Assembly: GCF_009371985.2 (NCBI RefSeq)
Contig: NZ_VIKU02000003.1
Span: forward strand, 186,001 to 250,000
DNA from: Pelagihabitans pacificus
GTDB taxonomy: Bacteria > Bacteroidota > Bacteroidia > Flavobacteriales > Flavobacteriaceae
Length of the DNA: 64,000 nt
Direction: 5' to 3'
Shown one piece after another: positions 18,759-28,180 of this stretch; the stretch's first letter is position 1, and each line of letters opens with the position of its first letter. The notes below the pieces were generated by a model, which did no database searches, was not told the origin of the DNA, and was given only the letters and a program-made list of their open reading frames with translations. A program made the translations under genes and the position numbers.

Positions 18759-19331
18759 ATGAAAACAGTCAAATTGAATTCTTTTAAAGCGTTTTGCAAG
18801 CTATTGCTCATCGGCATCCTATCCTCCGGGTGTGCACAATCGAACCATAGCCCAAAAGATAAGGCAGCGATAGCGGCACCGAGTATGGATATCCATACGG
18901 CCGTTTTATCCGGTGACCTGGAGGTGGTAAAGCAGCACATCGCGGCAGGTACCGATATCAACGAAAAGGAGCCTTTCAATGCCTCGACGCCCTTGATCTC
19001 CGCGGCCGTCTTTGGAAAGACGGAAATCGTCAAAACACTCCTTGATGCGGGTGCCGACATGAGCTTGAAAAATAATGACGGTTCAACGGCCCTTCACACC
19101 GCCGCTTTTTTCTGCCGGGTCGAAATTGTACAGCTTTTGATAGACGCCGAGGCCGATAAGACCTTGGTAAATAATTATGGTGCTACCCCAAGGGAAATAG
19201 TAGTAGGGCCATTTAGCGAGGTGAAGCCTATCTACGAAATGCTTCAGCAGCAGCTGGCGCCCCTTGGTTTACAGCTCGATATGGATGAATTGGAAAAAAC
19301 CCGTCCCACCATTGCGATGATGTTGCAGTAG
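18759..19331 (+). CDS. Ankyrin-repeat lipoprotein
   Basis: 190 residues. The signal peptide ends in LSSGC (lipobox, Cys at about 26), so the protein is probably anchored in the membrane. Residues about 45-150 hold three ankyrin repeats: DIHTAVLSGDLEVVKQHIAAGTD, TPLISAAVFGKTEIVKTLLDAGAD and TALHTAAFFCRVEIVQLLIDAEAD. The C-terminal 40 residues are not repeat-like. Ankyrin proteins act as protein-binding scaffolds. It is divergent from the AraC-TPR regulator (230-base gap), which may control it, and lies 22 bases before the acyltransferase gene. Confidence 0.82.
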   Translation: MKTVKLNSFKAFCKLLLIGILSSGCAQSNHSPKDKAAIAAPSMDIHTAVLSGDLEVVKQHIAAGTDINEKEPFNASTPLISAAVFGKTEIVKTLLDAGADMSLKNNDGSTALHTAAFFCRVEIVQLLIDAEADKTLVNNYGATPREIVVGPFSEVKPIYEMLQQQLAPLGLQLDMDELEKTRPTIAMMLQ

Positions 19332-19353
19332 GCAATCCAAAACGTATACACAC

Positions 19354-20439
19354 ATGAAATTTGAAAGAAGACACGATATCGATTGGTTGCGAGTCATCGC
19401 TATTGGCCTGTTGCTAGTGTATCACATCGCCATCATTTTCCAACCCTGGGCCATGTTCGTTGGCTTTATTAGGAGCGATGCTTTGATGGAAGATCTGTGG
19501 AAACCCATGACCCTGTTGAACGTCTGGCGAATTCCGCTACTGTTCTATGTATCGGGCATGGGGGTCTATTTTGCCATCCGCAAGCGCAACTGGCGGCAAT
19601 TGTTGCTCGAGCGTTCGAAACGAATCCTCTTGCCTTTCGTTTTTGGGATTATTGCCATCGCTCCCTTGCATCTATTTATTTTTCAAGGGCACTACAAAAT
19701 GCCCTTAAGCTACTATCCGCATGCGGGTCATTTGTGGTTCCTCGGCAATATTTTTGCCTACGTACTGTTGTTGTCACCCCTTTTTTTCTATCTGAAGAAA
19801 AAAGAAGGTGGTCGGTTCATGAGGATACTGAAATCATTCATGCGGCATCCATTGGGACCCTTATCGATTTCTGTCTTCTTTGTAATAGAGGTGTTGTTGG
19901 TGAAGCCACAACTATTTGAAATGTACGCGGAAACCTGGCATGGCTTTTTCCTTGGCTTTCTTGCCTTCTTTTTTGGTTTTCTGTTCGTGTACAGCGGAAA
20001 GGTTTTTTGGAAAACGATGTTGGGATGGCGATGGTTTTATAGTGGTTTGGCGGTCATTTTGTACACGGTACGACTACTGGTTCTCGATTTGAAATCCCCT
20101 GACTATCTGATGGCCCTAGAGTCGAACTGTTGGATATTCGCCCTTTTCGGCTTCGGTTACAAATACCTGAACCGACCCAGTGCTACCCTGAGCTATTTGA
20201 GTCAAGCGGCATACCCGGTATACATCATTCATATGTTCGTACTGTACGCCATGGCGGCGATAGTCTTGCCGTTGGAAATACCTGTTCTATCAAAATTTTT
20301 GGCTATTGTAACATTTACCGGAATCGTTTGCTGTCTACTCTATGAATTCATTATCCGAAGAATCGGTTTCCTACGCCCTTTCTTTGGGCTTAAGTGGCGC
20401 TACAAGCAAAATGTAAAAGTGCTTGAAAAATCCTCGTGA
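19354..20439 (+). CDS. Acyltransferase 3 family membrane protein
   Basis: 361 residues with about ten hydrophobic helices. The N-terminus DIDWLRVIAIGLLLVYHIAI carries the acyltransferase-3 signature, with the conserved catalytic H24 and Arg in the first helix region; RSKRILLPFVFG and HLWFLGNIF follow. The family O-acylates sugars or lipids at the membrane (OPG C/MdoC-like, OafA-like). The gene starts 22 bases after the ankyrin lipoprotein and probably shares its transcript. Confidence 0.87.
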   Translation: MKFERRHDIDWLRVIAIGLLLVYHIAIIFQPWAMFVGFIRSDALMEDLWKPMTLLNVWRIPLLFYVSGMGVYFAIRKRNWRQLLLERSKRILLPFVFGIIAIAPLHLFIFQGHYKMPLSYYPHAGHLWFLGNIFAYVLLLSPLFFYLKKKEGGRFMRILKSFMRHPLGPLSISVFFVIEVLLVKPQLFEMYAETWHGFFLGFLAFFFGFLFVYSGKVFWKTMLGWRWFYSGLAVILYTVRLLVLDLKSPDYLMALESNCWIFALFGFGYKYLNRPSATLSYLSQAAYPVYIIHMFVLYAMAAIVLPLEIPVLSKFLAIVTFTGIVCCLLYEFIIRRIGFLRPFFGLKWRYKQNVKVLEKSS

Positions 20440-20595
20440 GCATGGCGACAACAAAAGGCCGTTTTGGAATGAAGCTAAAAGTGGTTTTTGCTGGCTTTGT
20501 TACCAGCAAGACATGCCTGGTATCGTAGCCTAAATTTTTTTATATTGTATTGACTAATTTTTAATCGTGGTACCTACGTACAAAATTCAACGCGA

Positions 20596-21207
20596 ATGCT
20601 AACCAGTGTCATCGTTTCGGTCATTGCAGGTGCGATCTGTATTTTGTTGGCAGTGCTTTATAAAAAGAGTGCGGGCGTGAGCGTCGCTTTCGGTAGTATT
20701 GGAGTAGTACTGCTGATTTATGGTGGTTTTACCTATGGATCGATGTACCCTGTTGCCTATATTGAAACCTTCGATACCGGAAATAAGTTGCAAGTGCAAT
20801 ACCCGATTACAAAAGTACAGGTACTATCGCCTGTTGATGGGGATGTCGTGAAATGCCGTATTCTTAGCATGGGTGTTTATCCTGAAAGCCATACTAAAGA
20901 CATTTGGGTGCTATTACGGCCCTCCGACGAGAAATACTATCCACAGTCAGATCACACCAATACGTCCTATAAAGAGGGAGGAAGATGGCAGGTAGTGACC
21001 CGATTTGGGGGCGACCAGGGGGAGTCGTATGATCTGTTTGTATATGAAGCCAACGTGGAAGCCTCCCGATTTTTTACCGAGACGATCGCCAAATGGAAAG
21101 CGGCGGATGACTATGTAGGCTTGGAAGTTGACGAATTGCCAACGGGAGCCGTTGAAATAGACCGAATCCAAGTGACCCTGGAGAACACGTGTCGGGGCAT
21201 TCATTAA
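20596..21207 (+). CDS. Membrane protein with two N-terminal helices, unknown function
   Basis: 203 residues. Two close hydrophobic helices (about residues 3-22 and 29-50) are followed by a soluble domain of about 150 residues with beta-type segments (KVQVLSPVDGDVVKCRILSMGVYP, IWVLLRPSDEKYYPQSD, GGRWQVVTRFGGDQGESYDLFVYEA). This resembles small adhesion or carbohydrate-binding folds with a G-D-x-G-E/D-x-Y/F motif, but I cannot name a family. A 7-bp hairpin (TTGCTGG/CCAGCAA, 20488-20509) lies upstream. The 297-base region after the gene shows nothing coding. Confidence 0.55.
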   Translation: MLTSVIVSVIAGAICILLAVLYKKSAGVSVAFGSIGVVLLIYGGFTYGSMYPVAYIETFDTGNKLQVQYPITKVQVLSPVDGDVVKCRILSMGVYPESHTKDIWVLLRPSDEKYYPQSDHTNTSYKEGGRWQVVTRFGGDQGESYDLFVYEANVEASRFFTETIAKWKAADDYVGLEVDELPTGAVEIDRIQVTLENTCRGIH

Positions 21208-21504
21208 TGCGAATACGGCTTCTTCAATCAAAATTGTTCGACCTATTTGATACAAATTGATTTCCTAACAGGCACTAGTATTTTTCGATGTGATGGTACG
21301 CTGCCAATTGCAACACGGAACACTTTTAAATCATGAAATGGCCTGTACTAGGCAGCTCACAGAGCATAGGCGGGTAGGAGAGGGGCGCTTACTTTATCCA
21401 GAGAGCCGGACGACACGAAGCTATAAAGATGATGTGTGTGTACGATAACGCTCCGTGGTGCGTTATACGATTATGTCCGAGTGGTACACTTGTAATACTT
21501 CCAT

Positions 21505-23208
21505 TTGAAACCATCAGTTATGAGAAAAAAAATACACTTTCTTTTATTGCTATTCATTTTCGCTTCATGTTCTTCGGACAATGACCGGTCTGTAGTTTTG
21601 GAAGACGATGATTCTTCGATGATAACTGGTATGCAGTCCTTTAGCATTGACTTTACCGAAATAACGGCAAAGAACATATCAAACAAAACCCTTAAAGCCC
21701 TCGAACCGGCTTTCGCCCTGATAAGTATTGCCAATAAGGATGGGAGTACGGTACTTACCAGGGAAAAAATTGCGGTTCAAAAAATAGATGGAAAATTGAT
21801 AACGGAGGCAATCACCCTAGCGGCAGGAACCTACAGTCTTACGGAGTTTATTATAACCGATGCAACGAATGTGGTTATATCATTGGTCCCGATGGGCAGC
21901 GCTACCTTGGCCCAACTCGTAGAAACCAGCCTACCATTTGATTTTAGGGTGGAGGCGGACAAAACCAATGTTTCTCCGACTGAAAACCTGGAAGCGGCAG
22001 GCCTCACCGCTGTCGATTTCGGATATGGACAATTGAACCTAGAATTTCCCGAGGCCACCGATTTCTTCAGTTTGTCTATTGACGAATCAACGCTTATCAC
22101 TGGGAAAACCCTCGTTTTAAAGTCATTGACAGCCTCAGACTATGTAATCGATTGGGGAGATGGTACTATTGATGAATACACATCCACCGGTAGTGATGTT
22201 CCGGAAGAAAATGCGCTAACACATACCTATGCTGAAATGAACGCCTACATTGTAAATATAAGTGGTCCCTTGGAGGTTATAACGTATTTCAAATTCCAAA
22301 GCAATGATCAGGCAAACAGTTTTCAGAGCAACGTAGTTTCGGTCGACATCAAAAAATTGACATCATTAAGAGTATGTGAACTATATGCTGGAAAGCTTAC
22401 CACATTGGACACCTCCCAAAACGTCGTCCTGGAAACGTTATCCTTGGGATATAACCAACTAACAAGTCTGGATCTTAACAATAATACTGCCTTAAAAACA
22501 CTCTGGTTAAGATACAATCAGCTAACCGAACTTGATGTTTCCCGGAATGTCGATTTGGAGTTTTTATGGGTTACGGGAAATCAAATTTCAGGGCTGGATG
22601 TTTCCAATGCCTCCAAGTTGGAAAGCTTGTTGGCTAGGGAAAATCAATTGACCTTTTTGAATGTAGCCAACAACCCAGCACTAAGGATGCTGGACCTGAG
22701 TGATAATTTGTTGCCGAGCATCGATATTTCAAGCAACAGCAACCTGGAAGAGATCAACGTGGGCAGAAATGCACTTACGGCCATCGATTTATCGAATAAT
22801 GGCAATCTCCAGCGTATCGACTTATATGGCAATCAAATCGCTGCCATCGATGTTTCGGCCAACTTGCTTTTGAGGGATTTGTACATCGACGGAAATTTAC
22901 TGATGGCCATCGACCTATCCAATAACCCCGAAATGGAACGCTTGATCATTGGGAACAACGATTTGAGCGATTTGGACCTGAGCAACAATCCCAAAATATT
23001 GAACCTTGAAATAGGTGGCAATCAGTTCAGTGCTTTGCAGCTGGACCAAATTATCACCCACATCTATGATCAAGCAGTGTTGAATGCGATTATGGATGGT
23101 TACATGGATTTCCAAAACAATCCAGGAACCAATGACATTACTGGGAATACTACGACTAAAATAGAGGAATTGATAAGTACGTATAATTGGTCTTTCAATA
23201 ATAACTAG
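21505..23208 (+). CDS. Leucine-rich-repeat lipoprotein with PKD-like domain
   Basis: 567 residues. The lipoprotein signal ends in FIFASC. Residues about 30-175 are a beta-rich domain (YSLTEFIITDATNVVISLVPMG). Residues about 205-270 have a PKD-like YVIDWGDGTIDEY...THTYAE segment. From residue about 290 to 515 there are ten or more 21-residue LRR units (for example LTSLDLNNNTALKTLWLRYNQ, ISGLDVSNASKLESLLARENQ) ending before a short alpha C-terminus. This repeat architecture resembles Bacteroidota surface LRR lipoproteins, presumably binding proteins or glycans. No sortase or type IX sorting signal is obvious. Confidence 0.82.
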   Translation: MKPSVMRKKIHFLLLLFIFASCSSDNDRSVVLEDDDSSMITGMQSFSIDFTEITAKNISNKTLKALEPAFALISIANKDGSTVLTREKIAVQKIDGKLITEAITLAAGTYSLTEFIITDATNVVISLVPMGSATLAQLVETSLPFDFRVEADKTNVSPTENLEAAGLTAVDFGYGQLNLEFPEATDFFSLSIDESTLITGKTLVLKSLTASDYVIDWGDGTIDEYTSTGSDVPEENALTHTYAEMNAYIVNISGPLEVITYFKFQSNDQANSFQSNVVSVDIKKLTSLRVCELYAGKLTTLDTSQNVVLETLSLGYNQLTSLDLNNNTALKTLWLRYNQLTELDVSRNVDLEFLWVTGNQISGLDVSNASKLESLLARENQLTFLNVANNPALRMLDLSDNLLPSIDISSNSNLEEINVGRNALTAIDLSNNGNLQRIDLYGNQIAAIDVSANLLLRDLYIDGNLLMAIDLSNNPEMERLIIGNNDLSDLDLSNNPKILNLEIGGNQFSALQLDQIITHIYDQAVLNAIMDGYMDFQNNPGTNDITGNTTTKIEELISTYNWSFNNN

Positions 23209-23874
23209 CCCTTTGTAAATCGGCGCAAAATGAGATGGTGCTAAATTTATTGCTACCAGTCGATAACTTAGCGTAAACAAGAACAAAACCCACCTACTGT
23301 CGTATGTTTTGGAAATACTTGGCCTTTTGCCAGTCCCTTTGACCTACTGGACGATACCCTTGGTTTTTTGGATACGCCACCTGCTTTCTATAGTGCTCCC
23401 AATTGGGAACTTGGATATAAACAGCCGCTTGCAATGGGAGTACCGACCGCTGTCCTATGTGTATGTGGTCTTGACGGATAACTACAACGACCAATTAAAC
23501 CAAACCAACTGGGGAGTGGCTGTAAAGGTGAACTATCGATTTGATTTTTAGAAGCACCCCTTTCATAGGCCATAGCGATGTTGATTTCTTGAATTTTAAA
23601 GTCCAACTGAAATACCTTGTAAACATGCCTTTTATTGAGCTTAGAGCGTATACGGTCGGGGGTAGGGCAACGTGAAACCGGCAAACCCCATAGTAGTGGT
23701 AGCTATGTGGAATGGTATCGAATAAATCAAAGGAGATCGGATGGTTGTTCTCCTGCGATACAATTAAAAGCGTTCTGTGTTACAAGTCGATTCCACGACC
23801 ATCGATATCAAAAAGAAGGGCGAATCGTAATAAACTAGGGCATTCGGCGTTCTATCTAGACTAAAAGTTGGAAT
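23209..23874. other. 666-base region with a decayed gene end and no intact gene
   Basis: Apart from the remnant listed separately at 23408-23551, no frame gives a plausible protein. The remainder (23552-23874) shows nothing recognisable. Confidence 0.5.
23408..23551 (+). pseudogene. C-terminal remnant of an outer-membrane (DUF5916-like) protein
   Basis: The frame reads NLDINSRLQWEYRPLSYVYV then VLTDNYNDQLNQTNWGVAVK and ends VNYRFDF-stop. Terminal aromatic residue plus alternating strands is the ending of Bacteroidota outer-membrane barrels, and R-x-x-W/Y-RP/APGS-x-Y-x-V is reminiscent of DUF5916 proteins. No start, signal or upstream domain is in frame; a second fragment (FDLLDDTLGFLDTPPAFY) sits in another frame just upstream (from about 23338). 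I read it as the decayed 3' end of a lost gene. The family assignment is tentative. Confidence 0.5.
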
Positions 23875-25821
23875 ATGAGCCCTATAAAATCGTTTTTGTT
23901 CGTACTGTTGATTGTTCCTTTTGCGAGCTTTTCCCAGGTGGAAATGAAATGGAACAAGGATTTGCCCACCGAAATCCAATGGCAAGAAGTTACCTCCCTA
24001 GGAAACCTTATCGTAAGCTCCAGGGAAGAATTGATAGGTATCGATACCGAAACCGGGGATATCAGTTGGGGAAAGAGAGCCTTTGGCAATCTGGAACGGG
24101 CCGCCTTCGAAGAACTTCCCAAAAGTCCATTTTTTGCGGTGACCACGGATAATACCTTGCATTTAATCGACCAGTTTAGCGGTCAGGAGGTCTTTAATTC
24201 CCTGAATGCAGGCCTACGTGAAGTTGCAAGTTATCATTTCTTGTACGATTCGGATGCCATACTCGTTTCCGGAACGGACCATAACGGAGAACCTCTCATG
24301 GTTTCGGTAAAAATGTCGGATGCCACCGTATCCTGGTCGATGAGTGAGAAATTTGGCCGTATCGTGGCCGCCAACGAGCTGGACAATCAGGAATTGCTGA
24401 TCGTTACCCTGTTCAACAACTATAAGCTCAATGCCACTACCGGAGCGATCATTTGGAAAAAAAGCAACTCCAAGGAAGCGGAGCAAATCGATAAAATGGG
24501 GAAGTTTGGCGCCTTGTTAAAACAGGCTGCCGAGAACATGTCCCAGGGCATGGACATTCAACTTCGTTACTACCAGCCGGCAGGCAGTACTATTTTCTAC
24601 CTAGGGTCGCAAAAAGAACGACAATCGGGTATGACCTCGTCCGCTGGAAATACCATCAACTATACGAATCATTACAACGCCTATGATATCAACGATGGCA
24701 GTTTGGTATGGGACAAGGAACTACAGGTGAACGGGGCGCTCAGCCAGGTCTGTTTTTTGGAGGAAGGGATGTTGGTGTTGCCCGATGATGGCAATCGCAC
24801 AAAAATAAACCTGTTCGATTATGAAACCCGGGAAGGTCTTTGGGGCAAAAAGGGCCGGGGCATTGCCATCAAAGGCGGTGTGTACGATTATTTGGATTCG
24901 GGTGACGGCATTTTGTTGGTATCGCGCACGGCCAATAAGGATTTTCTCAATTATCTGGACCCAAGGACAGGAACGATCACCTTCGAAAAGCCGGTAAAAA
25001 TTGATGGGACGGTCGTGGGTATTGTACCACTTGCCAACGCCATCCTGTACATCACCACCGAATCGATGAACATCTTAGACCATCAAACCGGCACCTTGAA
25101 ATGGAAAAAAAGCATTCGGACCCGTCCGAGCCTGACTGCGGAGCATCAAGGCAACATCTATGCCTTTGACCACAGCTCGGGACTTTTGAAAGTTGTGGAA
25201 AAGGTGACTGGGGAAGTACGTGATTTTTCACGATCGGAACTTCGCTTTGAAGGGAAAGAGTCCCCGACGAATCTGGAAGTTTTACCGGATGGAATTTTTG
25301 TGCATTCGGATCAGAACGTAGCCAAATTCGATTTTAACGGTGCGTTGGTCTATCATGAATACTATCCCGCTCCCAAGGAGGCGGGCTGGAAACGTGCCTT
25401 GTTGTATGCCTCCTCCATACGGGCGGCCTATATTGGTGCCAGCTCGTACTATGTTTCGGGTGCCTTGGCCGCAGCCGAAAACGACGTACGCCGGGAAGAC
25501 CGGGTGGCAGGGGAACTGGTAGCCCAAATAGGTGATGCCTATGGCGAATTGGGCAATGCCGCTTCCAGTTATGCCGTGGCTGCATTCAAACAGGCGAATG
25601 CCCGACTCAAAGCCACAAAACAGGGGAGGGACTTTATGTTCATTATGTCCAAGCAGGAAAAAGACATTGTCTTGCTAAAGGTCGGTAAAGCATCGGGCAA
25701 GATAGAAGGTCAAATTAATCTTGGGAAAGACCGGGAACCCATCTATGCCGTAGACGATATTACCGGACAGGTGTACTACCGTACGGGAGACGCGGCCTTG
25801 ACCTCGTATCAGGCGCGTTAA
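23875..25821 (+). CDS. Secreted PQQ-like beta-propeller repeat protein
   Basis: 648 residues with a signal peptide (FVLLIVPFASFSQ). The mature protein repeats PQQ-enzyme-like propeller blades: LIGIDTETGDISWGKRAF, LHLIDQFSGQEVFNS, YKLNATTGAIIWKK, YDINDGSLVWDKEL, LDPRTGTITFEKPV and LDHQTGTLKWKKSI. The W and G positions of each blade are kept. Such proteins without dehydrogenase signatures are mostly scaffolds, like BamB. A glycine/alanine-rich insert (about residues 515-560) interrupts the last blades. It is monocistronic. Confidence 0.8.
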   Translation: MSPIKSFLFVLLIVPFASFSQVEMKWNKDLPTEIQWQEVTSLGNLIVSSREELIGIDTETGDISWGKRAFGNLERAAFEELPKSPFFAVTTDNTLHLIDQFSGQEVFNSLNAGLREVASYHFLYDSDAILVSGTDHNGEPLMVSVKMSDATVSWSMSEKFGRIVAANELDNQELLIVTLFNNYKLNATTGAIIWKKSNSKEAEQIDKMGKFGALLKQAAENMSQGMDIQLRYYQPAGSTIFYLGSQKERQSGMTSSAGNTINYTNHYNAYDINDGSLVWDKELQVNGALSQVCFLEEGMLVLPDDGNRTKINLFDYETREGLWGKKGRGIAIKGGVYDYLDSGDGILLVSRTANKDFLNYLDPRTGTITFEKPVKIDGTVVGIVPLANAILYITTESMNILDHQTGTLKWKKSIRTRPSLTAEHQGNIYAFDHSSGLLKVVEKVTGEVRDFSRSELRFEGKESPTNLEVLPDGIFVHSDQNVAKFDFNGALVYHEYYPAPKEAGWKRALLYASSIRAAYIGASSYYVSGALAAAENDVRREDRVAGELVAQIGDAYGELGNAASSYAVAAFKQANARLKATKQGRDFMFIMSKQEKDIVLLKVGKASGKIEGQINLGKDREPIYAVDDITGQVYYRTGDAALTSYQAR

Positions 25822-26186
25822 CAATAGCTGCAAGACGCATTCTGCCCATTTGATCAGCTGACAAGGCTTCTTGACTTTTCAGCCTAGAAGTAGCGATAAG
25901 TGCCTTGTAGGGTAACAGACGCACCTTGGGTGTCATTTAAGCATCCCAAAGAAACGCGATCGGAATAGTCGTTCAGGTAAGCTTCAGGAAAATGATTCGA
26001 CATCGACCAGCATTCCATTCGTCGTTCGCAAAGCTCCTTTCCATAACCTTTTGAACAAGGGGTACGAAACTCTTTCCAAATTCAGATGGGCATATGCAAA
26101 CCTGATTTGGATCATTGGCACTTCGATAATTTTACGGTAGTTTCCAGTTTCCGCTAATCGGGATGTTTTGCCCATAATGCGACTAG
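25822..26186. other. 365-base gene-free stretch before rtcB
   Basis: No supported gene. A 63-codon minus-strand frame at 25984-26175 lacks family features and context. ACAAGGC (from about 25860) and GCCTTGT (about 25901) form a widely spaced inverted repeat, too weak to call a site. Confidence 0.4.
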
Positions 26187-27350
26187 ATGAAATTGATGCT
26201 CACCACAGAAAGGATCCCCATTAAATTATGGTTGGACGACATTGAGCCGGATGCCTTGATACAGGCCAGGAACTTGGCCAACCTACCGTTCGCCTTTCGA
26301 CATATACCTTTAATGCCCGATTGCCATCAAGGGTATGGAATGCCTATAGGGGCCATTTTGGCCACAAAGGAAGTGGTGGTTCCGAATGCGGTCGGGGTCG
26401 ATATCGGTTGTGGGATGTGCGCAATGCGGACTTCGGTCCGGGACCTTGGTACGAGCGACTTGAAAAAAGTGCTGTCCGCTGCGAGAAAAACCATTCCCCT
26501 GGGGAATAAATCGCATCAGGAGGCACAGGACGAGGCATGTATGCCCAAAGGACATGAAACCCTGAATATCGTGGGTAGACAGTATACCAAGGCCTTGAAA
26601 CAAATCGGTACCTTGGGCGGGGGCAACCATTTTATCGAAATCCAAAAAGGGTCCGACGGTTATGTTTGGCTTATGGTGCATTCCGGGAGTCGAAACTTGG
26701 GGTACCAGGTGGCCACTTGGTACAACGATATTGCGGTCGCATTGAACAAACGTTATTATTCCGTAGTATCAGCCGAAATTGATCTCGCCTTCTTACCACT
26801 GGATACGCAAGAGGCACAGGACTACATAAAGGAGATGAACTATGCAATCGCCTTCGCATTTGCCAATCGAAAACTTATGATGAAACGCATGTTCGAGGCA
26901 TTGCAAAGCGTAACGGGGGCATCTAAACATGGCAAAATCATTAACAAGCCCCATAATTTTGCCGCCTGGGAAGACCATTTTGGCAAACGGGTACTAGTAC
27001 ATCGCAAAGGGGCCACCCGTGCCTTTGAAGACGAATTGGGAATGATTCCAGGCTCCCAAGGCAGCAACTCGTACATTGTTAGGGGCCTGGGCAATCCGGA
27101 AAGCTTTAAATCGTGCTCCCATGGGGCAGGGCGACGAATGGGTAGAAAACAGGCCCAACGGGAGCTAGACCTGGAAGCGGAAATCGCCATGCTCGACCAA
27201 AAAGGGGTCGTTCATGCCATTCGGCACCGGAGCGACCTGGATGAGGCCCCAAGTTCCTATAAAGACATCGATGTCGTTATGGAAAATCAAAAGGACCTGG
27301 TTGATATTGTAGTCGAATTGGCACCCATGGCAGTGCTCAAGGGAACCTAG
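26187..27350 (+). CDS. rtcB: RtcB-family RNA ligase
   Basis: 387 residues with the complete RtcB signature: PDCHQGYGMPIG (residues 44-55), VDIGCGM with metal-binding D72 and C75, GGGNHFIE (144-151), MVHSGSRNLG, GSNSYIVRG and the guanylylation motif SCSHGAGR with H312. RtcB joins 2',3'-cyclic-phosphate or 3'-phosphate RNA ends to 5'-OH ends using GTP and Mn2+. It is shorter than E. coli RtcB (about 408) and probably a second-type paralogue. No RtcA, archease or RtcR partner is adjacent, so the control and substrate (tRNA repair or ribosome repair) cannot be read from context. Confidence 0.92.
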   Translation: MKLMLTTERIPIKLWLDDIEPDALIQARNLANLPFAFRHIPLMPDCHQGYGMPIGAILATKEVVVPNAVGVDIGCGMCAMRTSVRDLGTSDLKKVLSAARKTIPLGNKSHQEAQDEACMPKGHETLNIVGRQYTKALKQIGTLGGGNHFIEIQKGSDGYVWLMVHSGSRNLGYQVATWYNDIAVALNKRYYSVVSAEIDLAFLPLDTQEAQDYIKEMNYAIAFAFANRKLMMKRMFEALQSVTGASKHGKIINKPHNFAAWEDHFGKRVLVHRKGATRAFEDELGMIPGSQGSNSYIVRGLGNPESFKSCSHGAGRRMGRKQAQRELDLEAEIAMLDQKGVVHAIRHRSDLDEAPSSYKDIDVVMENQKDLVDIVVELAPMAVLKGT

Positions 27351-27393
27351 TCCGGGGAAACGGGCTTCACTACACGTCACGGACTTTTGTCTT

Positions 27394-27402
27394 TTTACCA
27401 TG
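27394..27402 (+). promoter_or_regulatory. Possible half-site of the TCATGG...CCATGA operator before the response regulator gene
   Basis: TTTACCATG matches one half of the palindrome found upstream of 30218 and 31287. A weak -7-like TACGTTTT lies at 27447-27454, about 44 bases further down, close to the 46-base spacing at the other two sites. It could mean autoregulation of the two-component genes, but the left half is absent. Confidence 0.25.
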
Positions 27403-27480
27403 TTCACGGCCAAATCGCCATTTCAATCGTAATTATAATAAAGGCATACGTTTTTATAGGTTCCTAATTCCCCACCTGAG

Positions 27481-28140
27481 ATGACCGAGACCAAGACAAT
27501 TGATATTCTTCTGATTGACGATCATGTGATGTTTGCAGACGGATTGCAGTCCATCCTAAAATCCAATGCGAACGTGGGAACCCTTACGAGTGCGGCCAGT
27601 GCCGAGGAAGGCTATGAGTTGCTGGCCCAACAACCCTTTTCGTTGGTCATTACCGATATTGGCCTGCCAGAAATGAACGGCATCGAATTGATCAAAAAAG
27701 TGAAGGCACGCAATAGGACCGTTCCTTTTTTGGTCCTGAGCATGCATATCGGGAGGGAGTTGGTCAAAGAAATTATGTATGCCGAAGCGGAAGGCTATTT
27801 GTTGAAAAAAGCCAGTAAGGCAGAGTTGCTAAACGCCGTCGATCGAATCGTTAATGGCGGTACCTATTACGGTAGTGAGATCTCCTCCATCATGATGGAT
27901 CTGATCAACGATAAAAAACCCAATAAACTTAAGACAAAGGGAGAACTCACGGCCAGGGAGCGAGAAATTCTGCAGCTCATCTGTCGTGAACTATCGAGTA
28001 AACAAATTGCCAGCGAATTGAACATAGGGGTGTGTACCGTAGAGACCCATCGCAGGAGCATGTTTCAAAAAACAAATTCCAAGAGTGTCATTGGGCTAAT
28101 TCGATATGCCGTAGAAAACAATCTGGCCATTTGGGAATAA
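27481..28140 (+). CDS. NarL/FixJ-family response regulator
   Basis: 219 residues. The receiver domain has acidic pair DD at 13-14, phospho-acceptor D59 in VITDIGLPEMNG, and the K switch (GYLLKKA). The LuxR-type HTH (about residues 150-215) reads ELTAREREILQLICRELSSKQIASELNIG followed by VETHRRSMFQKT. It is the regulator of the histidine kinase starting 41 bases downstream. NarL-type dimers bind short inverted repeats, which fits the palindromes found in front of the two small exported-protein genes after the kinase. Confidence 0.92.
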   Translation: MTETKTIDILLIDDHVMFADGLQSILKSNANVGTLTSAASAEEGYELLAQQPFSLVITDIGLPEMNGIELIKKVKARNRTVPFLVLSMHIGRELVKEIMYAEAEGYLLKKASKAELLNAVDRIVNGGTYYGSEISSIMMDLINDKKPNKLKTKGELTAREREILQLICRELSSKQIASELNIGVCTVETHRRSMFQKTNSKSVIGLIRYAVENNLAIWE

Positions 28141-28180
28141 TACGGTCGTTACAATGGTATTCCCCTCCAAAACAATAGCG

